From Fontibacterium subtropicum (lineage in GTDB: Bacteria > Pseudomonadota > Alphaproteobacteria > Pelagibacterales > Pelagibacteraceae): a stretch of DNA of 64,000 nucleotides. Made by a program: the position numbers and the translations under genes. Of the stretch, positions 56,239 to 64,000 are shown piece after piece; within the stretch, counting starts at the first letter, position 1, and each line of letters opens with the position of its first letter. Below the pieces are notes generated by a model, which ran no database searches, had not been told where the DNA came from, and saw only the letters and a list, made by a program, of their open reading frames with translations. The stretch spans positions 124,001-188,000 of the forward strand of contig CBDDXD010000001.1 of assembly GCA_965235415.1 (NCBI GenBank). Direction: 5' to 3'.

Positions 56239-56651
56239 CTATCAGCAAAAATCTTTTCTTCTCTTTCATGTCTTTCTTGAGCTTCAACAGTTAAGGTTGC
56301 TATTGGCCTCGCTATTAATCTTTTTAAACCAATTTCTTCACCTGTCTCTTCACAATAACCGTAAGTATCATCCTTAATTTTTTTAACAGCCTTATCTATC
56401 TTGGAGATAAGTTTTTTATTTCTATTTACTGTTCTCATTTCAATAGCTTTGCCTGTTTGAGAAGTTGCTTGATCAACAACATCAGCAGATGTGTCATTAT
56501 CATCAAGTTCATTAAAAAGAATTTTATCATTTTGAAGAGTTAACTCTTTCTTCCATTCTTCTAAAACTCTTCTAAAATACTCTTTGTGTTTTGCGCACAT
56601 GTACTTTTCTTTCGCGCTCGGTGTGTAATTTTTTGGTAACTTTGTAGCCAT
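56235..56651 (-). CDS. dksA: DksA-family RNA polymerase-binding transcription factor
   Basis: Works with ppGpp on RNA polymerase. The 138-residue protein starts MATKLPKNYTPSAKEKYMC, has a coiled-coil with the acidic tip region (LFNELDDNDTSADVVDQAT), and ends in a zinc-finger remnant GYCEETGEEIGLKRLIARPIATL. Only one of the four zinc cysteines remains, as in many alphaproteobacterial DksA proteins. I use ATG 56651; an upstream in-frame ATG at 56696 adds 15 unconserved residues and would overlap the divergent neighbour's upstream region. Confidence 0.92.
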   Translation of the reverse strand: MATKLPKNYTPSAKEKYMCAKHKEYFRRVLEEWKKELTLQNDKILFNELDDNDTSADVVDQATSQTGKAIEMRTVNRNKKLISKIDKAVKKIKDDTYGYCEETGEEIGLKRLIARPIATLTVEAQERHEREEKIFADS

Positions 56652-56718
56652 TAGGATGGGGAATATAAGACCCTTTTTTATAGTGTCAAGTTGCATTGAA
56701 TCAATTAAATCATCATTA

Positions 56719-58092
56719 ATGATACGACCTGGTAATGAAAAAAAAATTTTTTATATTTTATGTCTTTATCATTTAATTATTTGGACCTTTGTACCTTATT
56801 TTTCTAATAAAAATTTACCCTTAGATGTAATTGAGGCATTGGCATGGGGACAGGATTTTTATTTAGGTTATAACAAACATCCGCCTTTAAGCGCTTGGAT
56901 TCCGGGTCTACTTTTTAAAATTTTTGGAAATAAAGATTGGATTTATTATTTATTAAGCCAAGTATTTATTGTTATTTCTTTTATATTTTTATGGAAACTA
57001 TCTTCACTATTTTTTAAGAAAAAATCTCAAATTCTTTTATCCATTCTTGCAATAGAAGGTATAGCTTTTTACACATTTGATACACCTCAATTTAACGTAA
57101 ATATCTGTCAAATTCCTTTATGGATTGGAACAGTATATTTCTTTTTTAAATCTATAAAAAATAATAAAATTATTAATTGGATTTTTTTAGGAGTCTTTTC
57201 TGCTCTTGGTTTTTTGACAAAATATATTTTTGCTTATTTGTTAATATCTCTATTTTTTTATTTAATTTTTATTTCAACCAAAAAAAAGAAAATCAGTTTT
57301 AATTTTCTTTATGCCTTATTGTCTTTTTTATTAATAACAATTCCCCATCTTCAATGGCTAATACAAAATGATTTTACTACACTCTATTACGCTATTAAAC
57401 GAGGGGGGTTAAACGAATTTAATATTTATAATCATTTGCTTAACCCTGTTAAATTTTTAATGAATCAAATTATAGTTTTGTTACCATTTCTTTTATTAAT
57501 TCACATCTTAGTTAAAAAAATAAAAGTTAAACTTCCTATAAATAATGAAAAATTTATTTTTTTATTATTTTCTTTTCTAATTCCATTTTTTTTAATTTTA
57601 ATAACCTCAATAATTACCGGCTCTAGAATAAGAACAATGTGGATGATACCATTTTACTCTTTGATTGGAATTTTTTTTATATTTTTATATCAAAATGAAA
57701 TAAATTCAAAAAAATTTAAAAACTTTTTTATTTTATTAATTATATTTTTAATCGTATCACCAATCCTTTACTCTTTAAGATCAATATATTCTGATAGCAG
57801 AACAAGCTATGATGGAAAAAAAATTGCATTACAAGTTGAGCAAGAATGGAAAAATATTTCTAAAGATAAGATTTCTAATGTCGGATTTTCAGAATGGTAT
57901 GCTGGAAATTTATCCTATCAATTAGGTAATAGACCCAAAGTTTTTTTAGAAGAAAATAATGACTTTTATAAAAAACCAGCAGTTATTATTGCAAAAGATA
58001 TTGGCCCAAGTTTATGTAATCGAAAAAATACAAATATTAAAAATATTTTATATAAAAAAATAGACAATCATGATGTATGTTTTATTTTTTGA
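56719..58092 (+). CDS. membrane glycosyltransferase, PMT/ArnT-like (GT-C)
   Basis: A 457-residue protein with about ten membrane helices. The first periplasmic loop holds LPLDVIEALAWGQDFYLGYNKHPPLSAW (about 37-64), the acidic residue and HPP that mark the GT39/GT83 lipid-linked sugar transferases. The C-terminus is periplasmic. It probably transfers a sugar from undecaprenyl phosphate to a lipid A or glycan acceptor. I use ATG 56719 (MIRPGNEKKIF); an earlier start at 56656 would add 21 residues in the dksA promoter. It is followed after 4 bases by a GT2 enzyme that could make its lipid-linked donor. Confidence 0.78.
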   Translation: MIRPGNEKKIFYILCLYHLIIWTFVPYFSNKNLPLDVIEALAWGQDFYLGYNKHPPLSAWIPGLLFKIFGNKDWIYYLLSQVFIVISFIFLWKLSSLFFKKKSQILLSILAIEGIAFYTFDTPQFNVNICQIPLWIGTVYFFFKSIKNNKIINWIFLGVFSALGFLTKYIFAYLLISLFFYLIFISTKKKKISFNFLYALLSFLLITIPHLQWLIQNDFTTLYYAIKRGGLNEFNIYNHLLNPVKFLMNQIIVLLPFLLLIHILVKKIKVKLPINNEKFIFLLFSFLIPFFLILITSIITGSRIRTMWMIPFYSLIGIFFIFLYQNEINSKKFKNFFILLIIFLIVSPILYSLRSIYSDSRTSYDGKKIALQVEQEWKNISKDKISNVGFSEWYAGNLSYQLGNRPKVFLEENNDFYKKPAVIIAKDIGPSLCNRKNTNIKNILYKKIDNHDVCFIF

Positions 58093-58096
58093 ATAA

Positions 58097-58927
58097 ATGA
58101 AAACTTATAAAATTTTAATCCCAGTTTTTAATGACTGGGAATCTCTTTTAAGTCTTTTAAAAAATATTCATGCTTTAAAAATTTACAATCTGGTTCATAT
58201 AAAAATTCTTATAGTTGATGATTGTTCAACTGAAACATTAAATAAAAAAATAGAGTTTGATTCATTTAAAGACATAGAAATAATTAAAAATGCTAAGAAT
58301 ATTGGTCATGGCAAGAGTATTGCTTATGGAATTAATTATATAAGTAAAAAAAACGATTTTGATTACCTGATTGTTATGGATGGCGACGGTGAGGATAGGC
58401 CAGAAGAAATAAAAGAATTAGTATTAAAGTCTATTAAATTTCCATCTTTAACTATAACTGCAAATCGTATTAAGCGCTCTGAAGGACTATTCTTTAAATT
58501 ATCTTACCATTTGCATAAAATTTTAACGTTAATTTTAACTGGATATTCAATAAAATTTGGAAATTTTATGTGCATTCCTAGGCAAGATGTAAATTCAATA
58601 GTTTCTAATAAAAATCTTTCTGTAAGTTTTTCTGGGACTATTGCTAAATTTATAAAAAACAAAACGTTTATCCCTTCAATAAGAGGAGTGAGGTATCATG
58701 GTCCCACTAAAATGAGTTTTTTAAAACTTATAAGGCATTCATTGCTGATTATATCTACATTTAGAAAAGAAGCGACTATTAGATTATCTATACTATTTTT
58801 AGTATACGCAATTTTAATTTTTTATTTTTTACAAAATATATTTTTTTTGCTTCTATTACCGGTCGCAATAATCAATATATTAATTATTTTTACTCTTTTT
58901 TTTCTTTACGAAAAAAACTCCTCATAA
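58097..58927 (+). CDS. GT2 family glycosyltransferase with C-terminal membrane helices
   Basis: A 276-residue protein. The GT-A domain begins YKILIPVFNDWESLLSLL. KILIVDDCSTET (about 35-46) and LIVMDGDGEDRPEEI (about 91-105) hold the DD and DxD residues of GT2. NIGHGKSIAYGINYI is also typical of dolichyl-phosphate/undecaprenyl-phosphate sugar synthases. Two hydrophobic helices end the protein (about 228-270). With the upstream GT-C gene it makes a likely two-gene glycan unit. Confidence 0.82.
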   Translation: MKTYKILIPVFNDWESLLSLLKNIHALKIYNLVHIKILIVDDCSTETLNKKIEFDSFKDIEIIKNAKNIGHGKSIAYGINYISKKNDFDYLIVMDGDGEDRPEEIKELVLKSIKFPSLTITANRIKRSEGLFFKLSYHLHKILTLILTGYSIKFGNFMCIPRQDVNSIVSNKNLSVSFSGTIAKFIKNKTFIPSIRGVRYHGPTKMSFLKLIRHSLLIISTFRKEATIRLSILFLVYAILIFYFLQNIFFLLLLPVAIINILIIFTLFFLYEKNSS

Positions 58928-58931
58928 AAAT

Positions 58932-59951
58932 CTACTTAATTCCTAAACGTTTATGTATTTGAGTAGATGAAGTTGTGTATTGAAAAACGAAATTCTCATT
59001 TGGTCTTGCTCTTGCAAAACATTCTCTGGCTGCTAATGCACCCTCATGAAAACCAGAGAGGATTAACTTTAATTTGCCAGGATAAGTACAAATATCACCA
59101 ATTGCAAAAATACCCTCCTCATTAGTTTGAAAATTTTTTGTGTTAACTAAAATAGATTTCTCTTCTAAATTTAAGCCCCAATTTGCAATTGGTCCAAGTT
59201 CCATTTTAAGTCCAAAAAAAGCTATTACTGAATCTATTTTTAAAACTTCCAACGCATCATTATTTTTTTGTATTTCAATATTTTCCAATTTTTTATCACC
59301 GTTTAAGCCTTTGAGTTGATAAAAAGTTTTAATCTCAACTTTGCCTGATTTTGCAATATCTTTAATTTTATTTAATGTATGTGGAGCTCCTTTAAAGTCA
59401 TCCCTTCGATGTACTAAATAAACTTTTTTTGCAATATTTGATAATTCTAAAGTCCAGTCTAGAGCGGAATCTCCTCCTCCAAATACAGCAACTATTTGAT
59501 CTTTAAATTTTGATTTATCCTTAACAGAATAATAAAAATCTTTTCCTTCAAATTTTTCAATGTTTTTAATGTCTATTTTTCTAGGTTCAAAAGACCCAAC
59601 TCCACCAGCAATAATAATATTGGGTGTTTCAAAAATTTTATTATCACTAGTTACGACCTGCCATAATTTATTATTTTTTTTTAACTCATTAACTCTTTGA
59701 TTAAGATGAAACTCAGGTTTAAATGGTTTAATTTGCTCAATTAAATTTTTAATTAAAACCTCTCCTGTACAATTTGGAATTCCGGGGATGTCATAAATTG
59801 GTTTATCGGGATAAAGTTCAATACACTGTCCACCAATTTTGTCTAAATTATCAACAACATGGGCGTTTAAACCTAAAATACCAAGTTCAAAAACAGAAAA
59901 TAATCCAACAGGTCCAGCACCAATAACAACCGCATCTGTTTTTATTGTCAT
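58932..59951 (-). CDS. ferredoxin-NADP reductase, thioredoxin-reductase-like (YumC type)
   Basis: A 339-residue FAD/NADPH flavoprotein. The FAD motif VIGAGPVGLFSVFELG is at about residues 10-25. The NADPH motif VAVFGGGDSALDWTLEL is near 154-170. The late FAD motif is GIFAIGDICTYPGKLKLI (about 280-297). The CxxC redox pair of real thioredoxin reductases is absent, which marks the ferredoxin-NADP reductase type. It follows the [2Fe-2S] ferredoxin by one base, so the pair is likely a redox unit. SAR11 genomes are known to carry this pair beside proteorhodopsin, where it is often labelled thioredoxin reductase. Confidence 0.9.
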   Translation of the reverse strand: MTIKTDAVVIGAGPVGLFSVFELGILGLNAHVVDNLDKIGGQCIELYPDKPIYDIPGIPNCTGEVLIKNLIEQIKPFKPEFHLNQRVNELKKNNKLWQVVTSDNKIFETPNIIIAGGVGSFEPRKIDIKNIEKFEGKDFYYSVKDKSKFKDQIVAVFGGGDSALDWTLELSNIAKKVYLVHRRDDFKGAPHTLNKIKDIAKSGKVEIKTFYQLKGLNGDKKLENIEIQKNNDALEVLKIDSVIAFFGLKMELGPIANWGLNLEEKSILVNTKNFQTNEEGIFAIGDICTYPGKLKLILSGFHEGALAARECFARARPNENFVFQYTTSSTQIHKRLGIK

Positions 59952-59952
59952 A

Positions 59953-60273
59953 TTAACTTTGCTTTTCTGGCATCCTAACTATTATACCATCGAGATCATT
60001 TGTAATCATGATCTGACAACTTAATCTGCTCGACTTATCAGCGTCTTGTATAAAATCAATCATATCTTGTTCTGACTCTTGGGCTTTTGGAATCTTGCTT
60101 AAAAACTTTTCATCTACAAAAACATGGCAAGTTGCACAAGCGCAAGAACCTCCGCAATCAGCATCAATCCCTGGAATAGAATTTTTTATAGCTCCCTCCA
60201 TTATCGAAAAACCAACTGGCATTTCTATATGATGTTCTTTTCCACTGTGTTCTATATAAGTAATTTTTGGCAT
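59953..60273 (-). CDS. [2Fe-2S] ferredoxin, adrenodoxin type
   Basis: A 106-residue electron carrier. The cluster ligands are Cys 40, 46 and 49 in DADCGGSCACATCHVF and Cys 86 in SRLSCQI, the C-x5-C-x2-C...C pattern of vertebrate-type and putidaredoxin-like ferredoxins. Its likely reductase is the next gene. Adrenodoxin-like members serve in Fe-S assembly or with P450s and desaturases. Which partner applies here is not visible. Confidence 0.95.
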   Translation of the reverse strand: MPKITYIEHSGKEHHIEMPVGFSIMEGAIKNSIPGIDADCGGSCACATCHVFVDEKFLSKIPKAQESEQDMIDFIQDADKSSRLSCQIMITNDLDGIIVRMPEKQS

Positions 60274-60309
60274 TAAATTAAAAACCTTAGATCATATAAC
60301 AGTGAATTT

Positions 60310-61317
60310 ATGTTTTTAAAATTACAATTTGTTAAAAAAAAATTTTTTTTAAAAGATTCATTTAGAATATCAAGGGAAAACAAAACATTCATAAAAACCA
60401 TCATAATAAAACTTACGGAAAATGATAGAAGCGGTTTTGCTGAATGTGTTCCTTATAAAAGATATGGAGAGACACAAAAAAAAATATTTTCATATTTAAA
60501 AAATAATCAACATAAAATTGCACAACTCACTAGACAAAATAAATTTGAAGAAATTAAATATTTATCTTTAAGAACAGCGCTCGAATTAGCTTCAAAACAT
60601 CTTAATATTAAAAAAAACAATCACTATAATTTAAGAAAGAAATACCTAACCTCAATTACTATTCCTATATTTAATCAAGATAAACTTAATAAAATAATTC
60701 ATAAATTTAAAAATGTTAGGCTTATTAAAGTAAAAGTTAATAAAAATAACATTTTAAAGACTATAAAATTTATAAATAAAAAATGTCCTAAATCAAAAAT
60801 AATAATTGATGCAAATGAAGGAATGAATTTTCCACTATTAAAAAAAATTATTAATGATTTAGAAAAGTTAAATGTAATTATTATAGAGCAACCTTTTAAA
60901 TATGGACTAGACTATAAACTTAAAAATATCAAAACAAAAATATTATTTTGCGCTGATGAATCTTTTCACATTAAAAATAAAAGTAATATTTTGAAATATT
61001 ACCAAGTAATAAATTTAAAATTAGATAAATTTGGCGGGTTAAATAAAAGTTTAAAAATTATTAATTTTTTAAAGAAAAAAAATAAAAAAATACTACTTGG
61101 TTGTATGGTTAGTTCTTCATTGTCCATTGTGCCTGCATTAACAATTGCAAAATATTGCACATTTCTTGATCTTGATGGTGCTTATTTTTTAAAAAAGGAT
61201 TTTAAAAATGGGATTTTTTATAAAAATAGTAATTTAATTGTAAATAAAAATTTTGTTTGGTTAAATAAAAAAGGCCCCCAAGAAAATCTTGAGGGCCTTT
61301 TTAAAAAAATTAATTAG
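60310..61317 (+). CDS. enolase-superfamily dipeptide epimerase-like protein
   Basis: A 335-residue enzyme of the mandelate racemase/muconate-lactonizing superfamily. The KxK catalytic motif is in IKVKVNKNN (about 137-145). Metal ligands are in IIIDANEG (about 159-166), IIIEQPFKYG (about 194-203) and CADES (about 216-220). The second catalytic Lys is in NLKLDKFGG (about 236-244), and the DLDGAYFL end (about 283-290) matches L-Ala-D/L-Glu epimerases. Peptidoglycan-peptide recycling is the likely role; substrate is inference. The last 17 codons run through a terminator hairpin. Confidence 0.8.
   Translation: MFLKLQFVKKKFFLKDSFRISRENKTFIKTIIIKLTENDRSGFAECVPYKRYGETQKKIFSYLKNNQHKIAQLTRQNKFEEIKYLSLRTALELASKHLNIKKNNHYNLRKKYLTSITIPIFNQDKLNKIIHKFKNVRLIKVKVNKNNILKTIKFINKKCPKSKIIIDANEGMNFPLLKKIINDLEKLNVIIIEQPFKYGLDYKLKNIKTKILFCADESFHIKNKSNILKYYQVINLKLDKFGGLNKSLKIINFLKKKNKKILLGCMVSSSLSIVPALTIAKYCTFLDLDGAYFLKKDFKNGIFYKNSNLIVNKNFVWLNKKGPQENLEGLFKKIN
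61268..61302. terminator. bidirectional intrinsic terminator inside the 3' end of the epimerase gene
   Basis: A 16-bp stem with one mismatch (61268-61283 with 61287-61302) around a 3-base loop has A-tracts on one side and T-tracts on the other. It therefore looks like a terminator in both directions. It lies before the epimerase stop codon (61315-61317) and just past the proteorhodopsin stop on the other strand. It can therefore end both convergent transcripts, and its bases also code for GPQENLEGL of the epimerase. Confidence 0.72.
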
Positions 61318-61323
61318 TTTTTA

Positions 61324-62025
61324 CTACTTACTTCCTGCAGGTGTTAAACTAGATGCAGTTTTGTAAATAACTAAACCGAATAATATTTTGTTAATAAAGT
61401 CAGCCAAGTTATAAACAAGGTTTAAAGTCACCTCATTTGCTGAACCTGTCATATATCCAAAAAGATATCCTAATGGGTATACTGACCAACCGATTGTTAC
61501 GATCCATTTGCAGAATTCAAAACAATCTTTTGCGGCACCTGATAATCTTGCTGCTTCTCTACCGGCTTCACCTGAAAAAACTTCATATAAAATGAAGATC
61601 CATCCGGCCATACCAATAATAAAGCCAGCATTAATATTCATATATCCTGCCTCACCAAGATATCCACCTATTAACATGACTAATGTTCCTAAAAGTAGTC
61701 TCCAGAAAATTCCAGTAGAAACTCTCTTAACGGCTGAAAGTATAAAATAAAATTCAACCATTAATAAAGGAACCGTTAATAACCAATCAATGTATCTAAA
61801 CACCGTTGGTGATGTACCTGTAGTTACCCAAACTTCTCTCATGTACATATAATGTACAAATGCAATACCTGTAACTAAGCCTGATAGAGTTATTGAAGTT
61901 CTCCATGAAGCTTTTACTGAATTTCTTTCAATAAAGAAAAAAACTGTAGTAGCTAATAAAGCCATTGATATTAACCAGAATGTAATTCCAGTTAAATCGC
62001 TGGATTGTAAAAGAGCTGTTTTCAT
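61324..62025 (-). CDS. proteorhodopsin, green-absorbing type
   Basis: Retinal-binding light-driven proton pump of 233 residues with seven membrane helices. In helix C, RYIDWLLTVPLLMVEFYF holds the proton acceptor Asp 80, Thr 84 and donor Glu 91. The spectral-tuning position (equivalent to 105 in the first described protein) is Leu 88, which gives green absorption. His 58 (FVHYMYMR) pairs with Asp 80. The Schiff-base lysine is Lys 213 in DFINKILFGLVIY. A short N-terminus suggests a signal-like helix or none. It has a strong AGGGG ribosome-binding sequence. The opposite-strand neighbours are crtI and crtB, which make its retinal precursor. Confidence 0.98.
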   Translation of the reverse strand: MKTALLQSSDLTGITFWLISMALLATTVFFFIERNSVKASWRTSITLSGLVTGIAFVHYMYMREVWVTTGTSPTVFRYIDWLLTVPLLMVEFYFILSAVKRVSTGIFWRLLLGTLVMLIGGYLGEAGYMNINAGFIIGMAGWIFILYEVFSGEAGREAARLSGAAKDCFEFCKWIVTIGWSVYPLGYLFGYMTGSANEVTLNLVYNLADFINKILFGLVIYKTASSLTPAGSK

Positions 62026-62030
62026 TAAAT

Positions 62031-62054
62031 CCCCTGTTTGTTTGTTAGATTATA
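62031..62054 (-). promoter_or_regulatory. proteorhodopsin promoter -10 and ribosome-binding site
   Basis: On the minus strand, TATAAT (62049-62054) lies 23 bases upstream of the ATG and AGGGG (62031-62035) lies 5 bases before it. This gives a very short leader. A clear -35 was not seen. Such a strong Shine-Dalgarno sequence is uncommon among the genes of this window and fits high expression. Confidence 0.45.
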
Positions 62055-62172
62055 AGTAATAATAGACTAAAGTAATTTGTATTTTTTTGAAAGAAAAAAA
62101 ATATTAAAATCTATAATGTTTATTGGCTATTATAACTATAATTAGCGTTAAAATTGAAAAATTAACAAATCA

Positions 62173-63648
62173 ATGAACAATAAAGCAATAGTAATAGGCT
62201 CAGGCCTTGGAGGAATTGCATCGGCAATTAGACTGAGGGCCAAGAATTATGACGTCACGTTGATTGAAAAAAATTCAGATCTCGGAGGAAGAGCAAGAAC
62301 ATTCTATAAAAATGGATATACATTTGATGCTGGTCCAACCGTAATAACTGCACCCCATCTTATTGAAGAACTTTTTTCTCTTTTTAAAAAAAATATTAAT
62401 GAATATGTAAAAATTGTCCCTTTAAAAACTTGGTACCAATTTATATTCAGTGATTTATCAAAATTTAATTATACTGATAGTCATAAGGTTAATTTACAAG
62501 AAATATCAAAGATTAACTCTCAAGATATAGCTGGATTTGAAAAATTATTAAAATTTTCAGAAAAAATATTTAATAAAGGTTATTTAGAATTAGCAGACAA
62601 ACCGTTCTCTAATTTTTTTTTCATGTTAAAGCAAATACCTTCTTTGTTACTACTTAAGAGTTATCTTTCTGTTTATAAATTTGTATCAAAATTTTTAAAA
62701 AACGAAAAATTAAGAAAAATTTTTAGTGTTCATCCACTCTTAGTTGGTGGAAATCCATTTTCAACAACTTCAATTTATACATTGATATTATTTTTAGAAA
62801 AAAAATGGGGAGTACATTATGCTTTGGGTGGTACAGGAAAAATTGTTAGTGCATTAGAAAAACTAATGAACGAAATCGGAGTCAAAATTATTAAAGATGA
62901 TGAAGTGATAAAAATAATAACAGATAAAAAAAATATAAGCGGAGTAATTACTAAAAGTAATAAAATAATAAATGCAAAAATTATCGTATGTAATGCAGAT
63001 CCTCCATTTGTATATAAATATTTACTAGATAAAAAGCAAAGTACATTTTTATTTGAAAAAAAAATAAAAAGAATGAATTATTCAATGGGTTTATTTGTTT
63101 ATTATTTTGGATCTAAAAAAAAATATAATGACGTTCAGCATCACACAATTTATTTTGGCGATTCATATAAAGAGCTGTTAAATAAGATTTTTGAAAAAAA
63201 AATACTGTCCGAGGATATTAGTTATTATCTTCACAGACCTACTGCGACCGACCCGACAATGGCTCCAAAGGATAAGGACTGCTTTTATGTATTAGTACCT
63301 GTGCCAAATAACCTATCTAAAATAAAATGGGAAAATGAAGCAGAAAGATTTAAGAAAATAATAATAAAAAAATTAAGCTCCACTTTATTACCCAATATTG
63401 ATGAATATATAGAAAATGATTTTTACATCACTCCTGACTATTTTGAAAAAGAACTTAGAACTCTTCACGGATCAGGATTTTCAATTCAGCCTTTGTTTTC
63501 ACAATCTGCCTATTTTAGATTTCACAACAAATCTGAGATATACAAAGGACTATTCTTTGTAGGTGCAGGAACACATCCGGGGGCAGGAATTCCTGGAGTT
63601 TTATCTTCTGCTAAAATTTTAGACAGGATTTTACCTAAAATTCAATGA
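62173..63648 (+). CDS. crtI: phytoene desaturase
   Basis: FAD enzyme that introduces double bonds into phytoene to make lycopene. The dinucleotide motif AIVIGSGLGGIASAIRL (about 5-21) and IEKNSDLGGRARTFY-type GGRARTF (about 38-44) begin the protein. VHYALGGTGKIVSALEKLM (about 214-232) and the C-terminal GLFFVGAGTHPGAGIPGVLSSAK (about 460-482) are the CrtI signature. At 491 residues the length is typical. It overlaps crtB by 4 bases (ATGA). Lycopene is cyclised and cleaved to retinal by enzymes outside this window. Confidence 0.96.
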   Translation: MNNKAIVIGSGLGGIASAIRLRAKNYDVTLIEKNSDLGGRARTFYKNGYTFDAGPTVITAPHLIEELFSLFKKNINEYVKIVPLKTWYQFIFSDLSKFNYTDSHKVNLQEISKINSQDIAGFEKLLKFSEKIFNKGYLELADKPFSNFFFMLKQIPSLLLLKSYLSVYKFVSKFLKNEKLRKIFSVHPLLVGGNPFSTTSIYTLILFLEKKWGVHYALGGTGKIVSALEKLMNEIGVKIIKDDEVIKIITDKKNISGVITKSNKIINAKIIVCNADPPFVYKYLLDKKQSTFLFEKKIKRMNYSMGLFVYYFGSKKKYNDVQHHTIYFGDSYKELLNKIFEKKILSEDISYYLHRPTATDPTMAPKDKDCFYVLVPVPNNLSKIKWENEAERFKKIIIKKLSSTLLPNIDEYIENDFYITPDYFEKELRTLHGSGFSIQPLFSQSAYFRFHNKSEIYKGLFFVGAGTHPGAGIPGVLSSAKILDRILPKIQ

Positions 63649-64000
63649 AATCAGAATTTTATATAAAAAATTATGGAAAATCATTTTTTTGGGCAGGAAA
63701 ATTTTTAAAAAAAGAAAAATTTTTAGATTCGGCAATTCTTTATGCATTTTGTAGAATTGCAGATGATTTAGTTGATAAAAATAATAATTCAAAAAATAAA
63801 ATTGATAAATTTATAAAAGAATATTCAAGTAAAAATTCTAAAAATATAATTATTAACAAATTTAAAAAAATTAAAGAAAAATACAACATTCCTGAAAAAT
63901 TTATTGATGATTTATTTAATGGAATAAAATTAGACACAAAAATTGTAAAAATTAAATCAAATAAAGAACTTATTCAGTATTCATATTATGTTGCTGGCAC
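63645..64000 (+). CDS. crtB: phytoene synthase, N-terminal part (truncated by window end)
   Basis: The ATG at 63645 overlaps the crtI stop. The first ~118 residues show FYIKNYGKSFFWAGKFL and ILYAFCRIADDLVDKN (about 29-44). The latter is the first aspartate-rich motif (DDLVD) that binds the Mg-diphosphate of geranylgeranyl-PP. The rest of the gene is beyond the window. It joins two geranylgeranyl-PP into phytoene for CrtI. Confidence 0.92.
   Translation, partial: MKSEFYIKNYGKSFFWAGKFLKKEKFLDSAILYAFCRIADDLVDKNNNSKNKIDKFIKEYSSKNSKNIIINKFKKIKEKYNIPEKFIDDLFNGIKLDTKIVKIKSNKELIQYSYYVAG

Noticed and set aside
56235..56651. DksA with only one zinc-finger Cys as a novelty
   Set aside because: This reduced finger (CEETG...EAQERHE) is usual in alphaproteobacterial DksA.
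1..64000. tRNA or rRNA genes, CRISPR arrays, insertion sequences, phage or plasmid genes
   Set aside because: No tRNA-like GGTTCGAATCC arm with CCA context, no repeat-spacer pattern, and no transposase or integrase was found; coverage by housekeeping genes is nearly complete.

Overview
The window looks like a streamlined, AT-rich marine alphaproteobacterium of the SAR11/Pelagibacterales type. An AEGEAN-169 (HIMB59)-like relative cannot be excluded. The evidence is very low GC, spacers of mostly 0-150 bp, many 1-4 bp gene overlaps (TAATG, ATGA), alphaproteobacterial gene neighbourhoods (aroQ-accB-accC, aspS-rnd, hda|purM-purN, pepA|lptF-lptG-lptD-surA-pdxA-rsmA, fabD-fabG-acpP, rpsF-rpsR-rplI-dnaB-alr, cvpA-purF), an NDUFA12 homologue, and a proteorhodopsin beside a ferredoxin and a ferredoxin reductase. 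Almost every base is coding. I see no tRNA, rRNA, insertion sequence, phage gene or CRISPR array.

Layout. 1-6.1 kb: partial hydrolase, anmK, tyrS, an AsmA-like protein, and prfB with a classical programmed +1 frameshift. 6.2-12.8 kb: RNase E, thiS-thiG, aroQ-accB-accC, an NDUFA12 homologue, and an orphan protein carrying only the C-terminal region of a B12-type ribonucleotide reductase. 12.8-19.7 kb: aspS, an RNase D-like exonuclease, hda, purM-purN, ndk, pepA. 19.7-29.1 kb: LPS export and outer-membrane assembly (lptF, lptG, lptD, short surA), pdxA, rsmA, then gmk, acpP, fabG, fabD on the other strand. 29.3-37.4 kb: rpsF-rpsR-rplI, dnaB, alr, an RND/MMPL transporter, cvpA, purF. 37.4-47.4 kb: a tightly packed minus-strand run psd-pssA-glycosyltransferase-rlmE-guaB-TPR-guaA-panB-yfgM-bamB-der, ending in a Der GTPase with only one G domain. 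47.5-56.7 kb: icd, alaS, recA, tolC, a glycerate-kinase-like protein, an HCCA-isomerase-like protein, a GST and dksA. 56.7-64 kb: two membrane glycosyltransferases, then the light/redox block of ferredoxin reductase, [2Fe-2S] ferredoxin, dipeptide epimerase, green-type proteorhodopsin, crtI and the start of crtB.

How the genes work together: most are housekeeping (purine synthesis, fatty acids, translation, envelope assembly). The right-hand end joins a light-driven proton pump to the first committed carotenoid steps needed for retinal.

The most notable things are reductions and reading-frame events rather than a new accessory system. They are Der without its first GTPase domain, RNase E without the Zn-link cysteines, SurA without a PPIase domain, the stand-alone NrdJ C-terminal domain, and apparent indels at the 3' ends of lptD, bamB and guaA. 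The indels are either sequence errors or recent decay; the sequence alone cannot decide. I found no convincing unknown multi-gene system.
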